Origin: Fomes fomentarius
Lineage: Eukaryota; Basidiomycota; Agaricomycetes; Polyporales; Polyporaceae
Direction: 5' to 3'
DNA length: 64,000 nucleotides
Assembly (NCBI GenBank): GCA_022606135.1
Contig: JABYQN010000015.1
Location: 124,001-188,000, forward strand
The position numbers and the translations under genes are program-made. Of this stretch, positions 21,232 through 33,126 are shown one piece after another. Below the pieces are notes generated by a model. That model saw only the letters and a program-made list of their open reading frames with translations. It did not search any database and was not told the origin of the DNA. The first letter of the stretch is position 1; each line of letters starts with the position of its first letter.

Positions 21232-24200
21232 TCATTGCTGCTGGCTCTGGCTCTGGCTCTGCTCCTCGTTCTGGCTCTGGTTGCGCTCCGCATCCTTGTT
21301 GCGGTTCATACCGAAGAGCTGAGTCACATGGTCAAGAACTGCGTCAGGGGCCAATTTCTGCGATCTAGACGAAGAGGGACGACGCACATCTCTGATTTGC
21401 TTGACGCTCAGCCTCTCCAGTTTCTTGCCGAGAGTGCCTTCGCCGAGCGCAGCGTCCGAGAGGCCGAGCTTGGTGTCTTGCAGCTTCAGCATCCTGACAA
21501 GTTGAACGGTCGCCCGCGTGAGTGAAGAGCTGAACAAAAAGCACGGAAGACAGCTCACCGGTCCTCGATGGTGTCGCGAATGACGAGACGCTTGACGAAG
21601 ACCTCCTTCTCTTGACCAAGGCGATGGACACGGTCGTATGCTTGCGACTCGGTAGCATAATTCCACGACAAGTCCAAGCTGTCGCTCGGTTAGCGATGCG
21701 AACATGGCGCCGCAGAAGCGTGACACTCACTTTATTACACGGTTGGCAGAGACGAGATTCAACCCGACACCACCACACTTGATGCTACATGTCCACAGAC
21801 GTGAGTATGCCAAACGACGACTGAATGAGTGATGACCGCACCTGACAAGTACAACCTTGGGCCCAGTTGGCCGCCTGAACTCCATCAAACAGTACTCGCG
21901 CGCCTCTCGGTCCATCGACCCATCATAGCGCAAGCTCCGGATCCCATGGCGCGCAAACACCTGCTCGCACAGGTCGAGCATCGACGTCCCTTGATATCGC
22001 AAACACAGACGCAAGAATCAGACACGGCACAAACTGCACAACATCATGCAAGCGGGTACTCACACTGCGAGAACACGATCGTCTTGTCCCCCGTCGACTC
22101 CCACTCCTTCAGATACGCGATCATCTGCACCATCTTCGCGCTCGACTCGACGTTGCTCCCGCCCTGCTTCCACAGCTCGAACAGCCGCGGGTCCATCGCC
22201 GACGGTGCTTTGGGCTCGTCTCGGTCGGTGTCCTTCGGGCTTGACTTCGCCTTGCCTTTGCTAGTGGCTGCGCTCTTGCTCTTGGCCTTGAGGTTATCCT
22301 TCGACTTCGCCTTGCCTCCCTTCTTCTTCCTCTTCGGGGCGTCTGAGTCAGACGAATCGCTCTCGGAGTCGCTACCGTCCATGTCCACATCGCTGCTATC
22401 ACTGTCGCTCTCGACCTTCTTCTTGCCCTTGCCCGTCACCTTCGCCTTCTTCGCGCCAGCTTTAGGCTTAGGCTTACTCTTCCCAGCCTTATCTTGTGGT
22501 GAGCTACGCAGTAAGACAGACAAGTCCGGCATATCGTCGTCCGAGTCCGAGTCGTCAGACGAGTCGAGGTCGAGGTCAAAGTCGACGAACTCGATCTTGG
22601 CCTTCTTCGCAGGTGGGCTGCGCGCGCGCCCGCGGCTCGTCGCTGCCCGGCACGCCGTACGGACTTCCTCCTCAGAGGGGATGAACGCGGACATCTTGAA
22701 GACGGAGGCGGGCCGGAGGTCTTGCATCTTCTGGCAAGTCGGGCCTGTAGCGGTAGTATGTCAGATAGTGAGCGCCGAATGGGTTTGTGATCAGGACGCA
22801 TACATGGACGGAATCCCTTGGCAGCGGCGCTCTCGAACTCTTTTTCGATCTGGAGGTTGGTCTGCTCGTCGTTGTTGCCGCTGTCAGATGGGAGAGTTAG
22901 GTCGGATACTATGCCGCGCGAGACCGGCAATTGATACCTACAAGATGCCATTGTGCTGGACCGGCTCGTGCATGATCACCTCCACACAGTCTGCCCCAAA
23001 CTGATCAGTGACAGGACGAACAGCTACTCTAGTCGTCTTACCAGCGCATATTTCATGTCCACACCCCATGATCCGCCCATTGTCCCCAGCAACACTACGA
23101 AATATCATAAGCGACCATCCATAAACGCACGGATGCATACATACGATCGTCGCACTTGGGACAAACAGGCTCGGCCTGGTCGCCATTGTCATCATCGTCC
23201 TGGGCGAGTTCTATCGCCTTGGCGCGCTCAAGGAACCTGTTCTTAATCTGTGGCCGCGAAGTGAGCACATCGACGTGGAGACAGCACGCGAGACACGGAA
23301 CGTACGTTACCGACCCATTTCGGGCCCATCACCTTCGTAGCGCGTATGGCCTCTTTGTCGTCCGCCGTAGCCGTGAGCATCATGGTTGGATCGGCATATC
23401 CGTCCGTCTCGCTCTGTGACACCACGAGTCAGCAACTCTTCCGCAAAATTTGGACATGGAGTGAAGCACACCAGAACAAGGAATGGGTGTGAGCAGACTT
23501 GACGCAGACGGAGAATGAGCACGAGGATCTGTTGGTGGTTCTTCAGGAGAGTATTGGCTTTGATGAATCTGTTGATCTGAATCTGCGCCCGCTTTTCGAA
23601 CTGATCGTACAGCTATACACGACGTGCGCATGCGCATTAGGACTCCACACACACATCCAATCACAACCTCACGAAGAGGACATACATCGCGTTCGTCCTT
23701 AGAAAACTCCACGTATACGAGGTCGACGTGCTTAGCAGGGAGGTCCAAGATTGGCTTGCCGTCCTAAACCACAGTCAGAGACCCATCATTGAATGATAAA
23801 GATGGTGTTGAATAGACGACGTACCATCTTAGCGTCCTTGGTACGCCGAAGCAAGATTGGCTTGAGGATAGCTCGCGCGCGTTCACCTGAAGCCGAATAT
23901 ACGTCAGTTGAAATGTCCCCACATGACATGTACAGCTAGAATACCGACCTGCAAGCTGTGCGTCGCGGAGCTGTTCTCTCGCAACGTACGCGTTGAAGTC
24001 GTTCCAATCGCTACAGAGCAAGTAACAGTCATTATCATTTGTGGAGATCACCTACTCAAGACGATGACATACTTCCATGGCCTGAAACGTCCGAAGCGGA
24101 GGAAGCCGAATATATCCGCTCTATGCAGGTTCATGCATATCAGCCCACGTTCAACAAGAACTAACAACAGACCAATATGCGCACAGAGTGTTCGTGATGG

Positions 24201-25611
24201 GTGTCCCGGTGAGACACCAGCGATACTTTGAGCGAAGCATGGCCACCGCTTTGCTGCAACGCGTGCTGCGATTACGAACGAACTGGGACTCGTCCAGAAT
24301 TACCCTGAACCACTTTATTTGCGACATCGGTCCCCTATAAATAGGTTAGCTCAAGCTCTCGAGTGTACCCATCGTGCTAGCTCACCCGTTCTCCTTGAGC
24401 CAATCAGGCTCTTCAGAGCTCTCGACATCGTTCGGAATACTGAAGTCCAAGTTAAGAGTGTGATAGGTAGTAATCACAACCTATTTATTTATCAGTCAGT
24501 GAATCAGGGGAGAAACTCTTATCGTAGGCACGTACATCCTTCTCCTCGAGCAGTTCGAAGTCCTTGATCTTATCCTTCCCGTGCTGTATATGCACCTCCC
24601 ATATTCCATTCGTCTTCGTCTCTAGCTCGTCCTTCCACTGTAGAAGGAGCGCTGCAGGAACGACGACGAGCGTCGAACGATGCTTATCCTCTGCCGTCGG
24701 CTGGTTCATGACCATGGTCGCGATCATCTGCACCGTCTTCCCGAGACCCATATCGTCTGCGAGGATGCCGCCGTTGTACTTCGAGTTGTGCTCTTGCGAC
24801 ACCATCCAGCTTACGCCGACGAGCTGGTGGGGCAAGAGTCGAACTTCCATACCAGGGATGAGGTCTTTAGCACTGTATGCAGCGTCAGTCTCGATTTACA
24901 ACATCCAGTAGCGGGGAGCAATGTCGACGTGATAGCCGGACTAGCGGGGAGCAACAAGTGGCCGGCCTTCGCGTGGCCTTTCGTCACTTCCCTAGATTTC
25001 TTACGGCATGATGATGGCGAAACAGCCAGAGGTTCTGTGATGCAGAAGAAGACTCACTCTGAAAGTTTAAGCTGCTCCATCGCCTTCTCAGTAGTTAGGC
25101 CATGTGCAGCATTGTCAATGCCTTGCGACACAAACTCGGCCATCCTGTACAACATCGGCGGTTTCAGCGGTGGAGACAATGCCAAGAAATAACAGGCATA
25201 CTTCGTAGCCTGATCATCGCCACCTCTATCTATGCTCCGCACGGGTGTCTCCTGGTCGTAGTTGAGGCCGAACTCGGGATCCCTTCCTGTACCAGGCGGA
25301 CGAGAAGGGCGGGCGGGGGCGGGAGTGGAGCCGCTTGCTTGGGCGTAATCATAGTCATTCTCGGGACCAGACACCTTTCTCTTCTTCTGGCTTGAGCCTA
25401 CGCCAGCCAAGCCGAGGATAGTGGAAACATTGAACGGTGCGGGAGTTTGGAGGCGTTGTTTGATGGGTGTGGCCAGACCCGAGGACAACGGCGGCAAAGG
25501 TCGCGCTAGGGGCGCCGTCGTTGGGTTATGAGAGAAAAAAGCGGGGTTGTCCAAAGCAGCAAGGACCCGAGACTTGCGTTGTGTCGGTGGGGGCGGAGGT
25601 GGGTCGGACAT
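21232..25611 (-). CDS. SNF2-family ATPase with embedded RING finger (Uls1/Rad16-like)
   Basis: A multi-exon gene with many short introns; start ATG 25611, stop 21232. The N-terminus is proline-rich and disordered. The SNF2 ATPase follows: HQLVGVSWM, Walker A DDMGLGKTVQ, Walker B-type DESQ within RVILDESQFVRN, and LTGTPITN. A RING lies between the ATPase lobes, spread over several exons: CPKC, then MGCGHEIC with a following Cys, and a final CPTC. After it comes an unusually long acidic and lysine/serine-rich insert (about 22150-22640), then helicase lobe 2: KTIVFSQ, LRYDGSM, GGVGLNLVSANRV, RVHRLGQ. The C-terminus is Gln/Ser-rich. DESQ and the RING suggest the Uls1/Ris1 group (SUMO-targeted ubiquitin ligase and chromatin translocase) rather than Rad5; that choice is inference. 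Expected location is the nucleus. A decayed copy of its 3' part is at 8488-9210. Confidence 0.85.
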
Positions 25612-26089
25612 GGTGGGTGAGACGCGACGGTGCTTGTCGCGCGACGCTTGGTTCCAAGTAGCAATAGACGCACAAGTCGCGGCTGTGGCGCTCGCTAAGC
25701 CACGCGACTGGGCGTTTAGAGCTCATCCATATCAAGTATTCAAATTGCCTGAGCCAAGCTTTCTCCTCCCACAGTCCCACGAGTGATGAATCATCTTCGA
25801 TTTGCTTGCTTGCGGTCGACAATTTGTTGGAATGAATTCATAGCTTCATTTCAGTGATACGTCGTGGCAGAACTCGCGCCGCGCTGAGTATGTATGTAGG
25901 TATATAAATTCTTGGATGTTGGTGAGTCGGTACAGCTTCGCTTCATCATGATATTCCTCAGATTCGAGGAACTGATAAAGCTTAAACTCTGTGTCTACTT
26001 TTGTGCTCCCTATTGTTCTAATGCTCCTATAACAACGACAACGAACACGCGACTCAATCAGCACCCCCCTCGTTCGAACCGCCTCGCCG
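25612..26089. promoter_or_regulatory. Divergent intergenic region of SNF2/RING and BTB genes
   Basis: 478 bp separate two diverging start codons (25611 minus, 26090 plus), so it must hold both promoters. No specific binding site could be assigned; a TATATAA-like stretch lies near 25900. Confidence 0.4.
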
Positions 26090-27178
26090 ATGCAAAGAGA
26101 AAACCTCGACGATCCCGCCAACTTGAAGGAAACCGCCGATGTTTCCAGTCCCATAGAGAGAGACAACGAGCTTTGGTACGAGGATGGGAACCTCGCTATT
26201 ATTGCCCATAGCACCGAGTTACGCATTTATCAAGGTCAACTAGCGACACTTTCGGATGTCTTCAACAACATGTTCAAAGTCCCCCAGCCTCCACCTCGTA
26301 CCACGGAAGTCTGTGGATCTGTCTATCCGGTGGTCCATGTCACAGACATTTCCGAGGACTGGCGCCATCTCCTCCGCCTGCTCATGCCCGTTGCTAACGC
26401 CAAGTCTGCCCCATCTTTCACCTCGTGCATCATCCCATGCTCACATCAGCTTCTTTCTAGCGTCGTTCAACGCCCCGGGCACATTATACTTCCGACATAC
26501 CAGCAAATATCGGCGTACATTCGTCTTAGCCACAAGTACGAAATCGACTTCGTATTGGAGCAATCGCTCGAGTACCTCCAATGTTACTTTCACGACGACT
26601 TCGACAAGTGGTACGTGCGCACACCTCTCGCTCCCCTTCCGGGGATGAAGATCGTCCACGCCATCGACATCGTGAACATCGCCCGCCTTACCGGCCGTCA
26701 CTTCCCACCGCCCTTCTGCTCTGCTGCACGCTTGGGGCAGAGATTGGTCGAGGGATATCGTCGTGGGGACGGCTCGTACGGGCAACTCACTCCCGAAGAC
26801 CTCGGACGTTGCATCGCTGCTCAAAAACTCCTTGCGTGCGAGACCGCAAAAGCCGTACTCGCGGCATTCACTCCTTACACGTCCAAGGATTGCAAGCACG
26901 CACAGCAGCGACCCCAAAAGTTCCGCTGCCTGCTTGGACTGCAGCGGCTGCTGCATAACTTCAGGGAGGATGCAACACTTGTGGCGAATATATACCCCTT
27001 CTACCGATGGAAGTACTATAGAGCCTTCGCATCAGGCTCTAGTGAAGTCGAAATGTGCGACGTCTGCTGGGCACAGCTTGAGCAGCGTTTTGTCAATGAA
27101 CAACGCAAGATCTGGGCACGACTTCCGGAACTGTTGGATGTTGTTGTCCCGACTTGGGGAAAACCAGTCTCCTCTTAG
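26090..27178 (+). CDS. BTB/POZ-domain protein
   Basis: A single open frame of 362 aa. The N-terminal part has the basidiomycete BTB pattern: a WYEDGNLAIIAHSTELRIYQG strand-turn with the LATLSDVFNNMF helix, then VVHVTDISEDWRHLLRLLMP, and ISAYIRLSHKYEIDFVLEQS closing the fold. Residues between LLMP and ISAYIRL are atypical and may contain an unrecognised short intron, although the frame stays open. The C-terminal half is the usual uncharacterised extension of this large family, with a Cys-rich stretch (MCDVCWAQLE). BTB proteins commonly serve as adaptors for Cullin-3 ligases or as dimerisation modules; the partner is unknown. Divergent from the SNF2 gene. Confidence 0.8.
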   Translation: MQRENLDDPANLKETADVSSPIERDNELWYEDGNLAIIAHSTELRIYQGQLATLSDVFNNMFKVPQPPPRTTEVCGSVYPVVHVTDISEDWRHLLRLLMPVANAKSAPSFTSCIIPCSHQLLSSVVQRPGHIILPTYQQISAYIRLSHKYEIDFVLEQSLEYLQCYFHDDFDKWYVRTPLAPLPGMKIVHAIDIVNIARLTGRHFPPPFCSAARLGQRLVEGYRRGDGSYGQLTPEDLGRCIAAQKLLACETAKAVLAAFTPYTSKDCKHAQQRPQKFRCLLGLQRLLHNFREDATLVANIYPFYRWKYYRAFASGSSEVEMCDVCWAQLEQRFVNEQRKIWARLPELLDVVVPTWGKPVSS

Positions 27179-27431
27179 AAGTACTTCCCGATGTTTGTAT
27201 CCCATAATTGCTTTATCAATGTATTCGCTGCGGGCAAGTGATCCAATCTACCCAGATCTGTGCCACATCCCGCTGCTCAGGCGGGATCACTGTACTTGGC
27301 GTTAGTCCTCGTGTCTAGGTTGCACCTCACACGATTCCAAGTATTCGCGATTATCGATATCAGCCACATACCGATTCGTGCCAACCGCACATACACACTG
27401 TGCATACTCGACATGGATATATATATATCAA

Positions 27432-28753
27432 CTACACCTGTGTGTCGTCAGGACGTACCACCAGTTTTACTCCGCTGACCTGGCCATTCTCGAGCCTTTC
27501 CAATCCGCCCGAAACCGCATTCAATCCTCCAGGTAGGATCTCGAAGGGTGTAGGCTGACATGTCACACTTCCCGTTAAGATCAAGTGAACAACGAGTCTG
27601 AGCACGGGCACGCACCTTGAGCAGTCCCTCCCGGAGAAGTTGTGGAAGCTTCTCCAACAGCCCGTCGACGGACCCACGATCCTTCGGGTCGAGCAGAGAT
27701 GCCCGCGCTGCAACAGTCTGAAGACCCTTCTCCGCCGCGAGCTTCTGGACGAGTTCTGCCTTGTAGCCGAGAGTGTACACCAATTGCCCGGCCTGGCGGG
27801 CGACCGCGACCGACAGCGCAAGCGTGTCCTCTTCACTGATGGCATCGTACACGACGTCCACTGGTCCGCCAGCAATCCGTGTTATCTCTGAAATGATCTC
27901 CTCGGACGGTCGCTTGCGGTCAAGGACATGTGTCGCGCCGTAGGACTTGACGAGGTCAAAGTTGCGCAAGGATGCGGTTGCGATGATCGGGTTGAAACCG
28001 GAGAGCTGTGCAAACTGAAGCACTGCACGGGAGTAGTAGGTTAACGAGTGACAAGGTGGTGAAGGTGCGCAGATGCTACTTACCGTACAGCCCGACCTGG
28101 CTTGCTCCTCCGGACACGAAGTATGCTTTCCCGACATACTTTGTCCGTCCTTCGGGCTCCCAAGGCGGGGACAGTCTGAGAAGAGCGGAAGTGCTACCGT
28201 AGGGAGCGCCAGAGGCATAGTCGCTCCTTGCTCAAAGGAGATATTGTCCGGGATCCATCACAGATCATAGTTCGTCTGTAAGTAAAGAATATTGGAGCTA
28301 TGAAAAAATTGGTAGATGATGATGTACCTTGACCGCGAGGAAGGCTTCTACTGCAAGGTACCGCCTGAACGTGCCTCGGATATCGGACTGGACGTCGTAC
28401 CAGGCTTGAACGGCTCTGATAAGGTTTGTATTTAGTAAGAATGGCCCGTTGTGCGTGCACGTATGCTCGTATACGTATCATACTCACACGCGATCCCCCT
28501 TGCTGAAGCCGTTGACGTCGCTAGCCACATCTTCGACGATACCCGCCGCCTCCAGCCCGAGAACGAGGGGATACTTCTCCTTGAAGAGCCCAAACTCCTG
28601 CAGCTTCCAGTCCGCCGGGTTCAACCCCTCGGCAATGATCTTGACTAGAATCTGCCCAGCTGAAGGGGCAGGGACGGCAGTGCTCGTTTTGACGGAGTAT
28701 TCGCCAAAGGGTGCGGACAGTTCGAGGATGATCTGCTCTGGCGGGGAAGACAT
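27432..28753 (-). pseudogene. Medium-chain reductase (enoyl/quinone reductase-like), apparently damaged
   Basis: A paralogue of the intact gene at 31769-33126 with the same exon order. The N-terminal GroES-like part (ILVKIIAEGLNPADWK, LGLEAAGIVEDV) and the cofactor domain (GGASQVGLY, then FNPIIATASLRNFDLVKSYG, DVVYDAISE) are well preserved and end in KLVVRPDDTQV. Two lesions are visible. An in-frame TGA at 28258-28260 sits just before WIPDNISF, where the only good acceptor (TTACAG) joins in. A frame shift lies at about 28165-28200, between MPLALPTVALPLF and PPWEPEGRTKYVG, with no intron able to bridge it. Either the gene is a young pseudogene, splicing is unusual, or the assembly has errors. 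No catalytic zinc cysteines are present, as expected for this NADPH-dependent subgroup. Confidence 0.65.
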
Positions 28754-29647
28754 ATAGGCAGCGGTGGTCGGCGCAGAGGTGATCTTAGACTCTTGTTGCT
28801 CAGTCGAAATGGATGGTGAGAGTTTGAGGCTTAAGAGGTTGAGATACTGTGCGAGTGACCCTGTTGCACTATGGAAGCTGCAAAGGAGGATGAAAAATTG
28901 ATCGTCACAGACTCACATTCGATAAGAGGGAAAGTACGGTCTCGAGATCGAGGATGAACGAGTATAAGTACTGCACAAGAACGCCGATTATCGATACTCA
29001 TATGCCGAATGTCGGGAAATGATAGTCAGCGGGAGAGCCAGGCCCCTGAGCACAAACAGTGTATGACACGGTTTCTCGGACAATGCTGCACAGTTGATCA
29101 AAGACGAGGGACGTACAGTGTATTCTCATTTTTTTCCGATAAACCTGGCCATAACAGTGTGTGAAATGTTGGATAGTATACTTTCGTGGTTCAGGAAATG
29201 ATGCATTGCTCTGCAGTTTCGACAGTCTTGTACCAGAGCGGCATCGATGCATGGTAATGCAGTATGCTGCCAGCCGCCATTAGATTCTCTGTAGACACCT
29301 CACTGTGAGCCCGGGAGATGGGGATCACGTCCGAATGATATGGGGAAAAGTCCGTTTCACCATGAGTTCTAGGGGAGAGTTGGGGCTGGTGAATCAAGGC
29401 GTAAAGACTCACAACTACTGATCCCTAATCAACATAGGGACAGTCACTTTGCATAACAAACGCTCGTCTGATGAGCTGATGGGACCCGAGCAGACCTCGG
29501 AAGAAGCCGGCATTGCGCAGATTGTGACTTGTGCCTTCGCGACCGTCGCGTCAAACTTGCTCTCCACCTCCAAGTCTCGCTCCGCTCTCGTCCCTAGGCT
29601 CCAACCCCCGTCGAAGACTTGTGCCACAGACATCTGGCCTGGGTACT
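28754..29647. other. No convincing gene
   Basis: Upstream flank of the damaged reductase. A 72-aa open frame on the minus strand (29415-29633) has fair composition but no recognised domain or splice partner. Confidence 0.35.
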
Positions 29648-29890
29648 AGGTTCTTGTGCTTGCTGCTCTTCCTGGTATCTGTGGCTCGGTACTGGTATTG
29701 GGTTCTGGCTCGTCGGCTTCTCTGTGTCTAGCTAGGTTCTTGTGCTTGTTGCTCTCCTGGTATCTGTGGCTCGGTACTGGTATTGGGTTCTGGCTCGTCG
29801 GCTTCTCTGTGTCTAGCTAGGTTCTTGTGCTTGTTGCTCTCCTGGTATCTGTGGCTCGGTGCTTCTGGCTTGTCAGTTTCTCTGTGTTGC
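29648..29890. repeat. Minisatellite, about 2.8 copies of an 85-86-bp unit
   Basis: Each unit begins AGGTTCTTGTGCTTG and continues through CTGGTATCTGTGGCTCGG and TCTCTGTGTCTAGCT. Copies start at 29648, 29734 and 29819. The first two are nearly identical; the first has one extra base. The third is truncated and has an internal deletion. Confidence 0.9.
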
Positions 29891-30302
29891 TACCCGTTTC
29901 TAGTGCTTCCCTGGGATATGCATGGCTGCATCCTCGCTCTGGGTCTTACCTCACCGGGTCATGGGTCTGATGTATGCAGAGTCAGGTCAGGATACAAGGT
30001 GGAGGTGTGGTCGATTTCGTCTATGTCGTCGCTGGTGAGTGTTTGTGGCACATGAGTCAGATCTTGAGTGCATACATATCTGATGTGTTCATGTCACACA
30101 CTGTGTGGACGCAGGATGAGTACATGCACTGTTTGTATGGAGTTTTTAATTCGCTTCCGGGCCTGGCCCCATGTACCTGTTCTTGTAGCAGTTGTGTATG
30201 TGTGTACCTGTAGCTGTGAATTATATTCTTTCAATGCTCCCCTGCACAGTATTAATGCTCCGTCAACGAGAGAAACCCGATGTAAGAAGAGGTGTCCCCC
30301 TA

Positions 30303-31258
30303 TGGGGATGGGCAGCGCCCGCCTTAGCGAGCTTAGCCGGCGTCCGGGCGTCTAGGAGCCGCGTAACACTCGGATAGATGTCAGGACTCTTATCTCCCAA
30401 GTGATTACACGGCCCCTCATCGGCATGGAAAAACTCCGCTCGCTTACGGCGGGACGATGGTACGTGGCTTGTACAGCAGATCCCACCTCTTATTCCTCAC
30501 CATTTCATTTTTCAAGTTGCGCGATTGATACAGAAGGATATATTCTACAACAATCCCTGACCGATTGTCATCATGTGGAATAGCACCGAAGACATGGACG
30601 AACAAACATATCAAGCATATAAGCGCGCATTTTGGCCTCCTGTGCCATGCAGAATGACATCCGAGTCTACATTGTACTACACAAAAATCTTGCAGCAGAA
30701 GATGTATCTCATTAATTCATCAGTAAACAAGGATAATGGATGCAATTCATCCCTTACTCCTATTCCTACCCCTCTCAGTCTCTCACCAGTACATCGGACG
30801 ACGGAGCCTCTCCGAGTCAGGCTGCCTCCACCTGCACTTCGAGCAACCCCAGATTGAAGCTTACAGCAGAGCACCAGAAGTGCAAATTGAGGAGGCCCAG
30901 GCCACAACTACGACGTGAGAGGTGACTACAAACATCATGGAGGCGAGTCCGAGTCCTCATGGCAGGTCTGGCATTGAAGACTCATTTTCAACGAATGTCC
31001 AAGTACCTGCTATGACTTCTATACTCCGGCCATGAATGATTGTTGTGTCTACGTCTAGATGTGGATGTTGCACTTCAGGAATACTGTTGCGTATCACTGC
31101 ACAGTGAGGACCGTTGATCCTAGTCGGAGTTTGAACAATGGACCACTGAATCCGGTATATCTCGCTTAGATGTGAGGAAAGGAGTTATCTCTCCTCGTTT
31201 CGTGGGCGCTTGGACCCGTGTGAACTGGACACCGGCTAACGGGCGCTGCCCATCCCCA
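30303..31258. mobile_element. Candidate non-autonomous inverted-repeat element, about 955 bp
   Basis: An 18-bp word GGGGATGGGCAGCGCCCG at 30304-30321 is repeated exactly as its reverse complement at 31240-31257. The match continues inward (TTAGCCGG then GTCC on the left; GGAC then CCGGCTAA on the right) after an 11-bp insertion in the left arm. The word CCCCCTA occurs as a direct repeat at both outer edges (30296-30302 and 31259-31265), as a target-site duplication would. The interior has no transposase frame. The family is unknown; chance similarity of GC-rich words cannot be fully excluded. Confidence 0.5.
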
Positions 31259-31768
31259 CCCCCTACGATAATCGCGTAGGACTGCAAAACCGCCCAGAAC
31301 CGCTTGGAGAGCGTGCGAACTACATGGTGAACTATTTCATTTTCCTGGTGGAAGTGCGCATGTATTCACCCAGCATCGACCGCGGAGGCGCCCGGGAGGC
31401 GCCGAATAGCGAGGAACATTCACGATGTTTTATCTTCGTCTTCATCGAGTCTTCACCCAGAATCACTGGGTGAAAACTACCCAGACTCGGGTGCACAGTG
31501 AGGCCTATAGCCCGTCGCGGGCGCTACATAGTTGGTGTGGCTCGGATCTCCGGCACAAATACTGCTCACTTCATGACCCGTTCGCACATGGGACAAAGTT
31601 TGGCACGGCAACACACAATTTATGTGTGCTCGAGAAGAGACACGTTCAATGCAAGGAGATGGCATGCGCTAAATACGAAATCAAGTAACGAGGATATCTC
31701 ACACTAGCGCTGCGATACAGTTTCAGACTTCAGCTAACACATTCAGAGACTTCGAAGCCCTCGCGTTT
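31259..31768. other. No gene recognised
   Basis: Intergenic sequence downstream of the reductase. Open frames are short and featureless. Confidence 0.4.
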
Positions 31769-33126
31769 TCAAACTGTGTCCTGCGGCGCCACAACCAGCT
31801 TCGTCCCGCTGACCTTGTGGCTCTTCAGCCGCTCGAGGCCGCCAACAATGCCGGCGAGACCGCCAGGAAGGAGTTCCGTGCGGTTGGGCTAGATCAAACG
31901 GCGCGGGGCATCGAGAATAGAGATCGAGGAATGAGCATCAGCGGTGTCGGCGACACATCCAGGGCATTTACAGAATCCTCGCACCTTGATCTCACCCTTC
32001 TCAAGCAACGTCGGCAGCGCGCCAAGCAAGCTCGCGCCGACCTCCGCGTTACCCGGGAGAGCAAACAGCCCGCGGGCCATGAGTACTTTCTTCTTCGGCC
32101 CTTCCTCCCCTCCGAGCTTCGCAGGGGGCGAGACGACCACCAACGCGCCGGCGTCGGGCGCAGTCAGGGCGTACCCGAGAGATTGCGTGTCGGGGGTGGA
32201 CTGCGAGTCGTAGACGAGGTCGAAGAGCCCGCCAGCGAGCTTCGTCGCCTCGGCCTGCACCGTCTCCGAGGGGAGGTTGCGGTCGATGACCGCGGTCGCT
32301 CCGAGTGTCTTGAGATACTCGTTGTGTTGCGGGGATGCGGTAGCAATGATGGGTGAGAAGCCTGAAAGGCGAGCGAACTGGATCGCTGCATAGAACGATG
32401 CAGACAGTGTGTCAGCGAGCGAGCAACGAAAGAATGTGTGGGGGAGATACGAACCGTATTGCCCGACGGACGAGGAACCGCCGATGATCAGGGCAGACTT
32501 GCCGGCGTATTTGCCGTTGCCGCCCTCATTCCACGGCGCGTCGAGCTTCAGGGTCGGGCCGGATTCGTCCTGGTTGTATAGCACGAATGCCGCTGTCGGG
32601 AGGGTGCAAGGCAGGCTAGCAGCGGCCGCGAACGATAGGTTCGTCGGGATCTGGACATACGTTCAATGAGTGCGTTGAATCGAGAGAAGAGATACGTGTG
32701 ATACGATACGACTGACCTTGATAGCGAACTTGGCAGGAGTGACGACGTACTGAGCGTACGTCCCATTGATGGACTTCTGAACTGCATCGATGGTCCCTTG
32801 GAAGGCGCTGCAAATGCAATGTCTCAATACCCAGAGATGCCAGCAACAAGGAAGATACGATAGACCTACATTCTGTCGCCAGCAGCCAACGAGGCCACCC
32901 CCTCACCCACATCGACGACAGTACCAGCGCCATCGCAACCAATGACAGCAGGGTACTTCTCCACAAACACGCCGAAGGCTTGGATCATCCAATCGAGAGG
33001 GTTCAGAGCAGTAGCTTCGACCTTCACCAGCACCTCCCCAGGGCCCGCCTTGGGGACCTCGGTCGCCCTGACGGCGAACTGTCCGAGTTTGGATTCGAGG
33101 AAGAGGGCTTTCTGCTGAGTAGACAT
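31769..33126 (-). CDS. Medium-chain dehydrogenase/reductase (enoyl/quinone reductase-like)
   Basis: Five exons run from ATG 33126 to TGA 31769. The checked junctions are in phase: GDR|IAFQG, FAIK|IPTNLS, VGQY|(G)AIQF and GEIK|PNRTELL. The N-terminal GroES-like fold shows EVLVKVEATALNPLDWM and VIGCDGAGTVVDVGEGV. The Rossmann half shows GKSALIIGGSSSVGQY, SPIIATASPQHNEYLKTLGA and FDLVYDSQS. The C-terminus, GGLERLKSHKVSGTKLVV, is typical of the fungal ToxD-like/trans-enoyl reductase subgroup. The zinc-binding cysteines of alcohol dehydrogenases are absent, so NADPH-dependent reduction of a quinone or activated double bond is expected; the substrate is unknown. It is a paralogue in tandem with the damaged copy at 27432-28753, and this one is intact. 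Confidence 0.85.

Noticed and set aside
21829..23004. Long plus-strand open frame of 391 codons
   Set aside because: It is antisense to the SNF2 gene's helicase exons and low-complexity insert; the minus strand carries recognisable motifs and the plus-strand translation is repetitive Ser/Leu sequence.
27418..27430. Short AT microsatellite
   Set aside because: Too short to be informative.
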